The notes beneath the pieces are model-generated. The model ran no database searches and was not told where the DNA came from. It saw only the letters and a program-made list of their open reading frames with translations. Position numbers and translations under genes: made by a program. From Streptomyces sp. NBC_01549 (GTDB taxonomy: Bacteria; Actinomycetota; Actinomycetes; Streptomycetales; Streptomycetaceae), in the NCBI RefSeq assembly GCF_026339955.1, contig NZ_JAPEPW010000004.1, positions 682,001 through 746,000 of the forward strand: a stretch of 64,000 nt of DNA, in the 5' to 3' direction. Below, one piece after another: positions 45,304 through 54,303 of this stretch; the first letter of the stretch is position 1; every line of letters starts with the position of its first letter.

Positions 45304-47172
45304 ATGCGCATATCTCGCATCCTTTCCCCAGCCGGACGCCCCGGCAGACCAGCCGTTCCGAGACGCCGCAGGACCGCCGTGATCGCGGCGCTCCTCGCCT
45401 CGTTCGCCGCCGTCACGCTCCCCGCGACCACGGCCCACGCCGCGGACACCTCCGTCACCGTCGACTTCTCCACCGCCGGAGGAGCCCCCACGTACCACGC
45501 CTCGGGGATGATCTACGGGATGACCCCGGACGGCTCGCTGCCGCAGGACCACTTCTTCACGGACATCAAGTGGCACTTCATGCGGGCAGGGGGCGCCCAG
45601 CTCAACAGCGGCGGTTACGCCACCAGCCTCGCCGACTACCAGACCCGGTGGGCCTCCACCCTGGCCCAGTACAAGCGGACCGCCGCCCTCGGTGGCACGT
45701 TCGTCCTCCTGCCGCACGACCTGTGGGGCGCCGACGGCACCACCAGTCAGGGCTGGCCCGGTGACAACGGCGACTGGACGCAGTTCGACGCCTTCGCCAC
45801 CCAGCTCATCAGTGACGTCAAGGCCAACAACATGACGGTCCAGTGGGACCTGTGGAACGAGCCCGACGGCAGCGGCTTCTGGGGCGCGTCGCAGACGCAG
45901 TACCTGCAGATGTGGTCGCGCTTCTACGCCAAGGTGCGCGCAGCCTTCCCCGCCCAGCTCATCGTCGGTCCCAGCATCGCGGGCCAGCCGAACTCCTCCA
46001 ACAGCTGGTGGACGACGTACCTGGCCTACGTCAAGGCGAACAACGTCGCCCCCGACATCTACAGCTGGCACGACGAACCCGGCGACCCCGCCACCGACGT
46101 CGGCCGTGCCAACTCCACTCTCGCCGCAGCCGGGTTGACCAACACCCGGGCCTACCAGATCAACGAGTACGCCACCCTGTCCATGCAGTCCCCGGGCGGC
46201 GGCGCATGGTTCATCGGCCGCCTGGAACGGGCCGGCGCCGACGGTCTGCGCGGCAACTGGGCCTCCGGGACCGCCCTGCACGACAACGAGGCCAACCTGC
46301 TCACCAAGAACAGCGCCGGCCAGTACCTGCCGCTCGGTGAGTGGTTCATGTACCGCTACTACGGCTCCCAGACCGGCAACATCGTCAAGCTCACCGCCGG
46401 TACCGGCACCGACGGTCTGGCGACCAAGGACAACTCGGCGGGCAACGCCAAGGTGCTGCTCGGCAGCAGCGGCAACACCGGCACTGTCACCGTCAACCTG
46501 ACGGGACTCAACACCACCTCCGTCGTGCAGAACAGCCAGGTCCGTGCCGTCGTCCAGCGCATCCCCTACAACAGCGGGGCCGCCGTGACCGGCCCGGAGA
46601 CGATCACCGACACCACCCTCACGGTCAGCGGCAACGCCGCCTCGGTGAGCCTCCCGTGGACGAACGCCAAGGACGGCTACACCGTCACTCTGCTGCCTCC
46701 GTCCAACACCACCGTCTCCACGGTCGCCGTCAGTCAGAACAGCGGCCAGTGTCTTGACGACACCAACCGCTCCACCGCCAACGGCACGCAGTACCAGCAG
46801 TACTACTGCGAGGGCGGCTACCAGCAGATGCTCGATCTCAAGCCGGTGAGCGGCAAGACCAACACGTACAGCGTGGTCGACGAACTGAGCGGCAAGTGCC
46901 TGGACGTCTCGGGAGCGTCCACCACCGACGGCGCCGCCGTCATCCAGTACACCTGCAACGGCGCCACCAACCAGCAGTTCACCCTCAACCCTGTCACCGC
47001 GCTCGGCAACGGCCACGACTACCAGCTGGTCGCCGTCCACAGCGGCAAGTGCGTCGACGTCAGCAACGTCTCGACCACGGCCGGCGCGCAGATCCACCAG
47101 TGGACCTGCGACGCGGCGAGCGTACTGAGCACCAAGAAGAACCAGATCTGGCGTCTGCTGGGCAAGAGCTGA
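45304..47172 (+). CDS. Secreted GH39-like glycosidase with RICIN domain
   Basis: 622 residues. Tat/Sec signal (RRRRTAVIAALLASFAAVTL...AHA). Residues ~45-365 form a (beta/alpha)8 clan GH-A barrel: acid/base in TVQWDLWNEPDGSGFW, nucleophile in RAYQINEYATLSMQ. Residues ~365-470 are a beta-sandwich. Residues ~475-622 are a RICIN/CBM13 beta-trefoil with three Q/W repeats (SGQCLDDTNRSTANGTQYQQ, SGKCLDVSGASTTDGAAVIQ, SGKCVDVSNVSTTAGAQIHQ). The catalytic part resembles GH39 most, but the exact family is not certain. It would cut an extracellular polysaccharide to feed the importer. Last gene of the operon; a strong hairpin follows. Confidence 0.82.
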   Translation: MRISRILSPAGRPGRPAVPRRRRTAVIAALLASFAAVTLPATTAHAADTSVTVDFSTAGGAPTYHASGMIYGMTPDGSLPQDHFFTDIKWHFMRAGGAQLNSGGYATSLADYQTRWASTLAQYKRTAALGGTFVLLPHDLWGADGTTSQGWPGDNGDWTQFDAFATQLISDVKANNMTVQWDLWNEPDGSGFWGASQTQYLQMWSRFYAKVRAAFPAQLIVGPSIAGQPNSSNSWWTTYLAYVKANNVAPDIYSWHDEPGDPATDVGRANSTLAAAGLTNTRAYQINEYATLSMQSPGGGAWFIGRLERAGADGLRGNWASGTALHDNEANLLTKNSAGQYLPLGEWFMYRYYGSQTGNIVKLTAGTGTDGLATKDNSAGNAKVLLGSSGNTGTVTVNLTGLNTTSVVQNSQVRAVVQRIPYNSGAAVTGPETITDTTLTVSGNAASVSLPWTNAKDGYTVTLLPPSNTTVSTVAVSQNSGQCLDDTNRSTANGTQYQQYYCEGGYQQMLDLKPVSGKTNTYSVVDELSGKCLDVSGASTTDGAAVIQYTCNGATNQQFTLNPVTALGNGHDYQLVAVHSGKCVDVSNVSTTAGAQIHQWTCDAASVLSTKKNQIWRLLGKS

Positions 47173-47187
47173 CTGCCGTCACCCATG

Positions 47188-47227
47188 ACGATGTGGAGGG
47201 GGTAGTCCACATGCCCCTCCACATCGT
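47188..47227 (+). terminator. Hairpin terminator of the sugar operon
   Basis: ACGATGTGGAGGGG pairs perfectly over 14 bp with CCCCTCCACATCGT, with a 12-base loop. It starts 15 bases after the glycosidase stop. Confidence 0.8.
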
Positions 47228-47240
47228 TCAACCGGAACGG

Positions 47241-47321
47241 TTCTCGTCCAACTACCGCGTCTATGGGGCCCGGAAGATCTGGCGCGAGCTGAGCCGGCAG
47301 GGGCATGCCGTGGCCCGCTGA
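47241..47321 (+). mobile_element. IS3-family OrfB N-terminal fragment
   Basis: Reads FSSNYRVYGARKIWRELSRQ, GHAVAR-stop, the conserved YGxRKxWxxLxRxG block near the start of IS3 OrfB transposases. Only ~27 codons remain. From 47322 to 47544 nothing is recognisable. Confidence 0.6.
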
Positions 47322-47544
47322 CGAAGCCCCAGGTCACGACCACAATCTGAGATCTCTACCGAACCCGGGGCGGTTCAGTCTTTGGGATCTGGCCTCATCT
47401 CCACCAGGTCGATCCTGCCGGACCTTCGACGTCGACCAACCGGCTTTGCACCTCGGCTGATCGTGTGCGGAGGTTCGGCGTCGACCGCCGCTATTCGCGC
47501 TTGTTGGTGTCAGCCGCCGTACGCGGCCCTGACAAGCATTGCCG

Positions 47545-47862
47545 TCACTCAACGGATGGCCCAGAGCCGGCCCGATGCCTTGCCTGTACAGCCAAGACCA
47601 GCACCGCCGTGACCGCCAGCACAACATTCAACGAGTCAGCAATCATGACGACGGCGAACGGTGCGCCGACCATGTGCGGCACCTTGGCGATGAGCATGCC
47701 AAGACCCATGAGCAGGGGAAGCCATATCGAGTAGAAGCGCACGCCCTGGCGGGGGCTCGCTCCTTTGCGAATCTTCGCCTGCTCCCACCAGCGGCAGCCG
47801 AAGCTGAGAAGAACCAGCAAGCAGCCCATCACAACGACGGACCAGTCCATGAACCTGAGCAT
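47545..47862 (-). CDS. Small hypothetical membrane protein
   Basis: 105 residues from ATG 47862. Three hydrophobic segments: MDWSVVVMGCLLVLLSFGC, YSIWLPLLMGLGMLIAKV and AVVMIADSLNVVLAVTAVLVLAVQA, separated by a basic loop (RWWEQAKIRKGASPRQGVRF). No motif recognised. The opening MDW-x7-LL-x-FG resembles that of the neighbouring upstream gene, which suggests that the two are distant paralogues or subunits of one complex. The 62-base gap and same direction allow co-transcription. Confidence 0.55.
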   Translation of the reverse strand: MLRFMDWSVVVMGCLLVLLSFGCRWWEQAKIRKGASPRQGVRFYSIWLPLLMGLGMLIAKVPHMVGAPFAVVMIADSLNVVLAVTAVLVLAVQARHRAGSGPSVE

Positions 47863-47924
47863 CGATACCCCTCGTCGGCACGAATCTCCCGTACGTGTCG
47901 GTTGTGTGACCTGTCCGTCGGTGC

Positions 47925-48194
47925 CTAGGGGGCAGCCCAGGCCATGAGGCAAAGGCCAGTGATGACCAGGCACGTAGCCGTGGCCGCATCAGCGTAAGAA
48001 CGTCCATGCGTGGTGATCCCGATCGTGGCCGCCAGACCCACCACGATCGCCCCGATACCCCAAATGCGCGGAGATGCGATGGGCCTGCGCCATGGGAAGG
48101 GCAGCCGGCCACGCAAGATCGCTACAGCTCCTGACCCAAAGGTTAGGAGCCATGCGATCGCTATACAGATCCAGTCCATGACGTCCACCGACAC
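47925..48194 (-). CDS. Small hypothetical membrane protein, paired with next gene
   Basis: 89 residues from GTG 48194 (or ATG 48179, starting MDWICIAIAWLLTFGSGAVA). Three hydrophobic segments with a basic Pro-rich loop (RGRLPFPWRRPIASPRIWG) after the first. No recognised family. The N-terminal MDWxxxxxxxLLxFG pattern and charge layout parallel the 105-residue protein downstream. Codon endings favour G/C. Function unknown. Confidence 0.5.
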   Translation of the reverse strand: MSVDVMDWICIAIAWLLTFGSGAVAILRGRLPFPWRRPIASPRIWGIGAIVVGLAATIGITTHGRSYADAATATCLVITGLCLMAWAAP

Positions 48195-48662
48195 CCCAGT
48201 CCCCCCACGGCATCACTGCGACTCGTTCCCGCAACGCAGAGAGCGTGTCAGGCCAGTCATACGGCCGGAATGAACCGCTCAGGTTCTTAGCGCGATCTTT
48301 ACCCCCCTTACAGAAGGTTCGGAGTGTCCTGTACCCACCACCTTCCCCAGCTCCTATCCCGTCCGCCGTCGACCCACACACCGTGAGGTGGACAGAGTGT
48401 GTGCGGTCGACCGGCCGTCACCCGCACACCGCATCTGTCCCCACGGCGACCGCGAAGGCCGCTTGCGGGCAGGGTGCCCGCACCATCAGGGGGACTTCTT
48501 GCCCCCTTCCGCTTCTGCCACCGCCCGCCGTCTGGCTGCTGTCGGCGTCCGCAGCCGACCATGAACGCGTCCGCAGCACCCGAAGGTGGAGATCTCGTCT
48601 GGCAAGGTCTCCCCGTTCCCGTGAGTGCTGCGCTCGGGCCGCGAGGACACCTGGCACGACCG
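48195..48662. other. Stretch without recognisable gene
   Basis: 468 bases. Neither strand gives a frame that I can support as a protein. It should contain the promoter for the two leftward small membrane genes. No repeat or strong hairpin stood out. Confidence 0.45.
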
Positions 48663-49430
48663 CTACCAGATCAGGCACCAGTAGTTGCCGGCATGGCCGG
48701 CGCCGACCGACGTGAGGCCCTTTGGAAGCAGTGCCGGGTCCGGCTTGCCGACGGCCGCCAGCGAACAGGCAGGATCGCCGACCACTCCGGCGGTGGCCAT
48801 GCGCTGAGCAGCGGCCGTTGCTTCCGCGCTTGTGTACCACCGTGTCGGCGACGGCGACACGGGCGGCGGGGGCAGCGGGGGCGGCGTGGACTTGGGCGTA
48901 GGTGGCGTTGATGCGGGCTTCGGTGTTGTCGTCGGCGACTTGGGCGCAGAAGGCCGTATCGGTGTGGGCATGGGCGGGAGCGGCGCGGTCAGTGTCGGTA
49001 TGGGCTTTGTTGCTGTTGCTGTTGTCGGTGGTTTGGGTGCCGGAGGCTGCGTGGGCGTGGGCTTGTGCAGGGACGGTACAGGCGGTTTCGGCGTAGGCTT
49101 CGGTACTGCTGTCGCCGACGGTTTGGGCACGGGGAGCCGTGTTGCTGGTGGCTTCGGTTTTGGCCCGGACGAGGGGGCCGTCGCCGTCTGGCGGGGCGTC
49201 GGCTGAGGCCGGTTGCTCGAGGGTGCCGATGGCCGGGGACGAGCCGTCGCTGTCGGCTTGGGCCTCGGAGTGCGTGTCGACGTGGGCTGTGTTACGCCCG
49301 ACGGCGTGGGCCGAGGGGCTTCATGGTCGGACGTCACTAACGCCCAAATGCCGACGCCACCGGCGATCAGCACGGCGGCACCGCCCGCGATCCACGGGGC
49401 TCGACGGGGTGAGCGTCGGTGACGGTTCAT
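48663..49430 (-). CDS. Pro/Thr-rich membrane-tethered surface protein
   Basis: 255 residues from ATG 49430. Basic N-terminus, one span (APWIAGGAAVLIAGGVGIWA), then about 150 residues composed mainly of P, T, S, A and K (for example PKPTPKPPVPSLHKPTPTQP). This is an extended wall-spanning linker. The last ~60 residues form a small domain with two cysteines: YTSAEATAAAQRMATAGVVG, DPACSLAAVGKPDPALLPKG, AGNYWCLIW-stop. The layout (anchor, stalk, small cap domain) is that of a cell-surface protein displayed beyond the peptidoglycan. The cap is not a family that I recognise. Confidence 0.7.
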   Translation of the reverse strand: MNRHRRSPRRAPWIAGGAAVLIAGGVGIWALVTSDHEAPRPTPSGVTQPTSTRTPRPKPTATARPRPSAPSSNRPQPTPRQTATAPSSGPKPKPPATRLPVPKPSATAVPKPTPKPPVPSLHKPTPTQPPAPKPPTTATATKPIPTLTAPLPPMPTPIRPSAPKSPTTTPKPASTPPTPKSTPPPLPPPPVSPSPTRWYTSAEATAAAQRMATAGVVGDPACSLAAVGKPDPALLPKGLTSVGAGHAGNYWCLIW

Positions 49431-49633
49431 GTTTCTTACTGTCTGCAGGGGGTGGCGGTGGCGCCACCCGGGTCGGTGGCTTCGGGGTTTCCAGCTGATG
49501 CAGGGACACGGCCGCGAGAGCCGGTTGTCGCGATGAGCCGGTTGGGCCGTCGGGGTGGCACGGGAGGCGCGGGAGCCTGCAGCACGAGAGAATCTCGAGA
49601 GGGCGGGCCGGGGCCAGCCGGGCGACCGGACGG

Positions 49634-50090
49634 CAGACGCCCCGCCCGAGGAACGGACGGCACGCCTGCATGCCGGACAGCACCGGTCGCAGTGACCATC
49701 ACGACCAGCAGCAGTCCCAGGCAGTCGAGCCGCTTGCGCCCGCCCACCTTCTTCCCGCCGTCCCATCCGGACATCGAGGGCAGGATGGTCGGCGCGGCCC
49801 GCAGTGACTGCGCGTCGATGACTGCGGCGGTCGGCTCCGGATCCCGGCCTGCGTCCTCACGGACCAAGCCGGGCAGCCGGTCGTGCAGTTCGGCGAGCGG
49901 GCCCGCCACCCGCCAGCGGCGGAGTGAAGGCGTTAGACCCGGTCCCAGACTGGGAAGTCCGCGGGCACCGCCTTCCACTTGATTCCGTTGTCAGTCAGCT
50001 AGCGCACCGCGTTGAGCATGTGTCGGTGGCAGTAGCCCTCGGATTGCCCGCCGTGGCCCTCCAACCAGGGCGGGACTGTCCCTCCCCTCG
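49634..50090 (-). mobile_element. IS5-family transposase, multiply broken
   Basis: Reading leftward: VPPWLEGHGGQSEGYCHRHM and LNAVR, then a TAG where relatives have Tyr, LTDNGIKWKAVPADFPVWDR, then a frame change to RRWRVAGPLAELHDRLPGLV, AAVIDAQSLRAAPTIL (first catalytic Asp) and GGRKRLDCLGLLLVVMVTA. The C-terminal half with the other catalytic residues is gone. It lies directly upstream of the Pro/Thr-rich gene and may have displaced part of its promoter region. Confidence 0.75.
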
Positions 50091-50128
50091 TAGCGTGGAG
50101 TCCGTGATTGCAGGGGAAGTTGGGGTTC

Positions 50129-50394
50129 ATGGGGTCCAAGCAACGGACGTATACGCCTGAGTTTCGTGAGGGGGCTGTACGCATCGTGATCGAGACCGGC
50201 AGGCCGATCCCGGAGGTCGCCGAGGAACTCGGCGTGCACTCCGGCACGTTGCACAGCTGGGTGTCGCGGTGGCGGCGCAACGGGTCGGCGTCGTCCGACC
50301 GGCCGACCGAGCCCGCGCCGCCGGGTGGACGGATGCGCGAGGCCGAGCGCGCCGAGCTGGAGCGGCTGCGGCGGGAGATGTCGGAGAAGAACAA
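50129..50394 (+). mobile_element. IS3-family OrfA, truncated
   Basis: From ATG 50129: MGSKQRTYTPEFREGAVRIV, the helix-turn-helix (EVAEELGVHSGTLHSWVSRW) and a zipper (EAERAELERLRREMSEKN). It is cut after MSEKN, where intact OrfA continues with ~25 more residues. From 50395 to 50643 nothing is recognised. Confidence 0.75.
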
Positions 50395-50643
50395 CAACAA
50401 CTCCTGCAGCTGGGACAGCACCTCGTCCACGGCTACCGAATGTCGGCCGTTCCACTCGCGCCAGGAGCGATTTCGAGGCGACTTGCATATTACCGAAAGG
50501 AAGATCAACAACTACAAGGCGTCGCCACGTCACGGAACTTGCGTCCGAACGCATCGCAGCCAATGACGTGTACGCGGGTGAGGGCTGGTTGCGCCTGGGC
50601 TGAGGGCCTTGTCCCACCGCGAGTCGGCGGGGATCATGACCGC

Positions 50644-52551
50644 GTGCAACACCGAGAGGAACTCCACGAACTGCTTCCACGCGTCGGGCTCACGGTCGTC
50701 GAAGACATGCGCCCGGGCAGCCTGTTCCCGCCAGAGGCCGGCTGGCGCATCGCGCGGGGGATCGCGGCGCCGGACGGCGCGGTCCGGGAAGCGCTCGACG
50801 CCGCGTGGTGGCGCCGCCTTGCAGATGCCGACGGCGAGTTCCTGGTGGCCGTCCTCGGACATCGGATCGGCGGCAACGACTCCTGGTGGACCCGGGTCCG
50901 CTACGCCGGCGGCGGTGTGCCGGGGCTGACCGGCGACCCCGGGTTCGTGGCGCTCTCCCTCGACGGGCAGGTGCTGCTGGCGGAGGTGCCCGGCGCGGAC
51001 GGGTCTCGGGTGACGGCCCTCGACCGACTGCCGGAGCGGCTGGAGGAGGCCGCCGCGGCCGCCGGGCGCGAGACGGAGGTCGAGCGCGCCGAGGTGTGGG
51101 CGGCGGTGCCCGGCCGGCCGGCATGGCCTTTGCACTGGGCGGAGGGGATCGGGTCCAATCCGGCCGCGCCGGACGAGCTGCTGATCCGGCTGCTGGATGT
51201 GGAGGTGGGCTTCCTGCACGGCTGCGACCGGCCCGCCGTACTCGACGCCGCCGTGGCGCATCCCGATCCGCGGGTGCGCTCGAGGCCCGCGGACACCTTC
51301 CGGCCCAAGCTCACGTCCGATCAGTGGGTACGCCTGGTCCGCGCCGAACCGTCGCCGAGCCGGCGCGTGCTCTGGGCCGAGCATGCCTGCGCCGGGGGCG
51401 TCGAACTCCCCGGGGACACGTACGACGACCTCCTCGCCGGCCCGTCCCGCGCTCAGGCCGCCGAACTCCCGGGGCTCCCCGCGCACCACCTCCCCAGCCT
51501 CGCGGCCGACGCCGATCCCCGGGTGCGGGCGACTGCCTGCGCCCGGTGGGAGGACCTCGCCGCGGCGCTGCGGGAGCGGCTGCTGGCCGACACCGACGAC
51601 GCGGTGCGTACGGCGGCGCTGCTCGCCCACCACACCAGCGTCCCGATGCCTCGCGAGGTTTTTGCCGCGCTGCCTGCGCCCCGGCGCGCGCTCGAACAGT
51701 GCCGTCTCGCGCCCGAGCTGGAGGCGGAGCTGGTCCGGGACGGGGACGCGGGGGTACGCCGGGCGCTGGCCGCCAATCCACGGCTCGGCGCGCACAGTGT
51801 CGCCGTCCTGGCGCAGGACCCATACGACGACATCCGCTCGGTGGTGGCGCTGCGACCTGACCTCAACGAGGAGCAGCGTGCCGCGGTGCGCTACGACTTC
51901 GACCCGACGTCGATGTCGCGCACTCTGCCCTGGGTCGAGGGCCTGCACGGTGACGCCGACGCGATGCGCCGCCTGGCCGTATCGTCCCATCCGCTCATCC
52001 GCCGAAGCGTGGCTCGTGCCCGGCATCTTCCACCGGACGTCGTGGAGCGTCTGGCGTGGGACGAGGACCGGACGGTCCGCCTGTTCCTCGCCGAATCGTG
52101 CGACGACGCGCCGGCCGAAATGTTGCTCGAGGTCTGGCGCTGGTGGGACGGCAGCTTCAGCCATCCCGGCCGCCCCCGCAGCCACCCCAACTTCCCCCGC
52201 ACCGGCCTGCTGCGCTACGCCGGCGACCCCGGCGGGCGGATGCGCCGCCTGGCCCTGGACGATCCGGAGTCCACACCTGCCGACGTCGCGCGACTCGCCC
52301 GCGATCCCGAAGCCGAGGTGCGCCGCCGCGCGGCCGAGGACCCCCGGCTGCCACCGGCCGACGCGGTGCGGCTGCTGAACGACCCGGCGGCCCACGTCCG
52401 CGGGACCGCGATACGCAATCCGCAGCTGCCGGCCCGCGTCCTGGCCGGGCTGTTGCACGACCGTGCCACGGCATGCGAGGCGGTCACCAACCCGGCGATC
52501 CCGGTCCCCGTCCTGCACCGCATCCTGGCCGCGGCGGCCGGGGCGGTCTGA
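50644..52551 (+). CDS. Leucine-rich-repeat-variant / HEAT-like repeat protein
   Basis: About 635 residues from GTG 50644, preceded by GGCGGGG. Residues ~190-630 are a solenoid of ~24-residue alpha repeats of the LRV/HEAT kind. Recurrent units read (H/D)PDxRVRxxxA...LP(P)xxxxRLxxD: for example VAHPDPRVRSRPADTF, DADPRVRATACARWEDLAAA, DGDAGVRRALAANPRLGAHS, DPEAEVRRRAAEDPRLPPAD, DPAAHVRGTAIRNPQLPARV. The first ~190 residues look like a separate globular domain. No enzyme motif, signal or membrane span. Such solenoids are protein-binding scaffolds. The partner is unknown and no neighbour suggests one. Confidence 0.75.
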   Translation: MQHREELHELLPRVGLTVVEDMRPGSLFPPEAGWRIARGIAAPDGAVREALDAAWWRRLADADGEFLVAVLGHRIGGNDSWWTRVRYAGGGVPGLTGDPGFVALSLDGQVLLAEVPGADGSRVTALDRLPERLEEAAAAAGRETEVERAEVWAAVPGRPAWPLHWAEGIGSNPAAPDELLIRLLDVEVGFLHGCDRPAVLDAAVAHPDPRVRSRPADTFRPKLTSDQWVRLVRAEPSPSRRVLWAEHACAGGVELPGDTYDDLLAGPSRAQAAELPGLPAHHLPSLAADADPRVRATACARWEDLAAALRERLLADTDDAVRTAALLAHHTSVPMPREVFAALPAPRRALEQCRLAPELEAELVRDGDAGVRRALAANPRLGAHSVAVLAQDPYDDIRSVVALRPDLNEEQRAAVRYDFDPTSMSRTLPWVEGLHGDADAMRRLAVSSHPLIRRSVARARHLPPDVVERLAWDEDRTVRLFLAESCDDAPAEMLLEVWRWWDGSFSHPGRPRSHPNFPRTGLLRYAGDPGGRMRRLALDDPESTPADVARLARDPEAEVRRRAAEDPRLPPADAVRLLNDPAAHVRGTAIRNPQLPARVLAGLLHDRATACEAVTNPAIPVPVLHRILAAAAGAV

Positions 52552-52759
52552 CGCTGGACTCCGGCACACCTCAGCCAGTCACCCCTACGCCGACCCCGCA
52601 AACCACCCGCCGTACCCCGGTCGTACGTGCGCCTCCGGCGCGCCTGCGGGGCTGGCTGCGATGTCGTTCGGTGGCCCCACCCGGGCGGCTCGAGCCGGCC
52701 CCACTAATAGGACTCTTTAGGTTGGTCTGGCTCTTGGGTTTGGGCTCCCCGCCGCGAAC

Positions 52760-52911
52760 GCGCAGAGCCCAGCCTGCGCACCATCCCCATCTACGCCATC
52801 GCCGCCCACTGGGGGCTTCCCCCGTGCCACCGACTTCACCCGCGCCTTCCGCGCCGCCTACGACATGCCGCCCAGCGAATACCGCCACGAAGCCCAGCGC
52901 CCCATCGGGTA
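52760..52911 (+). pseudogene. AraC-family regulator C-terminal fragment
   Basis: LRTIPIYAIAAHWG lies in one frame and PRATDFTRAFRAAYDMPPSE, YRHEA in the next: the second helix-turn-helix of an AraC regulator split by a frameshift. The rest of the gene is absent. It ends at a stop near 52911. Confidence 0.6.
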
Positions 52912-53058
52912 GACGCATCGCCAAGCACTCGTGGATTCATCGCTAACGACGTCCCCACCATCCATCCGTCAGTCTGATGGTGACCCCGGTACCTACTCCC
53001 GGCGTAGCGAGTGTGAGGCCGGGTCATGAATGTCGCCCAATCAGAATGGAGAGGCACG

Positions 53059-53442
53059 ATGTATCGCGGCATGAAAGCATTCGCGATGTCGGCTGCTGCG
53101 GTTGCGGCATGCGGCATTGCATCTCCCGCCTCAGCCGAGGGCCATGCGCCGACCGCAGTCCACGGATCCGCCAGTGCGACTTGCACTAGCAACATGTGTT
53201 TCTGGATGCGCGACAAATACAAGGGGAACACGACCTATACGGCCGTAAATCGAGGAATCTGCTTCGAATCTTATGACTCCGGCGACGAATTGTTGGCGTC
53301 AGCGAAGATCCGCTTCAAAAAGAAGGTGCGTTTTTACGCGCTCCCTGGCTGTAAAGGACGAACCGGCGTCCTATCAAAGGGTAATTACCCCGACATGGAC
53401 GCAAAGATCGGATTCTCGCCTCAGAGCTTTAAGCGAGCCTAA
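53059..53442 (+). CDS. Secreted small Cys-containing protein, peptidase-inhibitor I36-like
   Basis: 127 residues from ATG 53059, chosen for GGAGAGG just upstream and a clean signal peptide (MKAFAMSAAAVAACGIASPA|SA). The mature part has four cysteines: CTSNMCFWMRDKYKGN, GICFESYDSGD and LPGCKGRTGV. The C-x4-CFW-x-D-x-YxG pattern resembles family I36 inhibitors and related secreted beta-barrel proteins. Role outside the cell is probable, exact function unknown. Codon use is clearly less GC-rich than in neighbours (for example AAATACAAG, CGAATCTTATGAC), which hints at later acquisition. Confidence 0.7.
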   Translation: MYRGMKAFAMSAAAVAACGIASPASAEGHAPTAVHGSASATCTSNMCFWMRDKYKGNTTYTAVNRGICFESYDSGDELLASAKIRFKKKVRFYALPGCKGRTGVLSKGNYPDMDAKIGFSPQSFKRA

Positions 53443-53529
53443 CTTCGAGCGCTGTCACGTTGGCTGACCGGTTGGGATGATCTTCGGGTTGATCATGATG
53501 GAGGGGGTTGTCCGTGGGGAGTGCTTTGC

Positions 53530-53748
53530 CGTCGCACGGGGGGACCGGCGGACCTCGACGCTTCGCGAGGTCGCCTTCGTGACGATGCCGTGCCAGTCGC
53601 CCCAGCGCTCGGCCGGGTCGAGTGTCATGCCGGCCTTCCAGTCGATGAAAGCCGGATCCGACTTCATGTAGGCGTCACGCATCTCCAGATGGACGGCCGT
53701 CCTCTGGCAGTCGCGGAACAGATCCTCAAACGCCGGGGTCCTCGTCAA
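53530..53748 (-). pseudogene. DUF6879 protein, C-terminally truncated
   Basis: TTG start at 53748, inside the end of the upstream gene (23-base overlap). Reads MTRTPAFEDLFRDCQRTAVH, LEMRDAYMKSDPAFIDWKAG, DPAERWGDWHGIVTKATSRS, VEVRR, the first half of DUF6879. Family proteins are about twice as long; after VRRSPRATAKHS the frame goes into unrelated sequence and stops at 53455. DUF6879 genes usually sit with Scr1-type helix-turn-helix/DUF397 gene pairs. Confidence 0.65.
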
Positions 53749-53956
53749 CCTTCTTCACCTCCAGGAAGAACTGCACCATGCGCTGGGGGATCTCCACCAC
53801 CGATTCGTGGCCGGGGATGTCCATCTGCCCGAGGCGCTCGATGTCCTCCACCCTCAGCCCCTGCACGAGGTAGCTGTCCTTCTCCTCGTCGAGGTAGATG
53901 GTGGGGGAGCCGCCACTGGGACTCTCCGGGTCCTTACCGAGCTTACGCAAGGCCAT
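53726..53956 (-). CDS. Hypothetical DUF6879-partner protein
   Basis: 76 residues from ATG 53956 with GAGGAGG 5-11 bases upstream. MALRKLGKDPESPSGGSPTI, YLDEEKDSYLVQGLRVEDIE, IPGHESVVEIPQRMVQFFLE. I recall this protein as the constant upstream partner of DUF6879 genes in streptomycetes. It is acidic, with no span or cysteine. The DUF6879 start lies within its last codons, so the pair is translationally coupled, although the partner is now truncated. Function unknown. Confidence 0.7.
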   Translation of the reverse strand: MALRKLGKDPESPSGGSPTIYLDEEKDSYLVQGLRVEDIERLGQMDIPGHESVVEIPQRMVQFFLEVKKVDEDPGV

Positions 53957-54303
53957 GATGTCCTCCTCGGATGCCGGTAGCGATCTCTGTGCCAGAGCTT
54001 GCCCGCGGCTGTGCCGTGAAGCGAGGAACTTGCCGAAACTTGCCAGTCGTAGGGAAGTTGACCTTACGTCGCCGGGGGCGGAGCGACGAAGCCGGACCTG
54101 GCGCAGCACCCAGGGTTGGCGAGATTCGATCGCAGTCCTCCCTTCCTTGAGCCCGGGAGAGGAGGCCCGCCCCAGGCGAGGGAACGGCTGAAGTCGCCCG
54201 TCGAGTTGGGACTCTCTTGTCGACGCATACGGACGCATAGGTGCGGATCATTCTGACGATTCACCAGTTCGCCGTCATCCAATCGAGGCGTTTGGCAGCG
54301 AAC

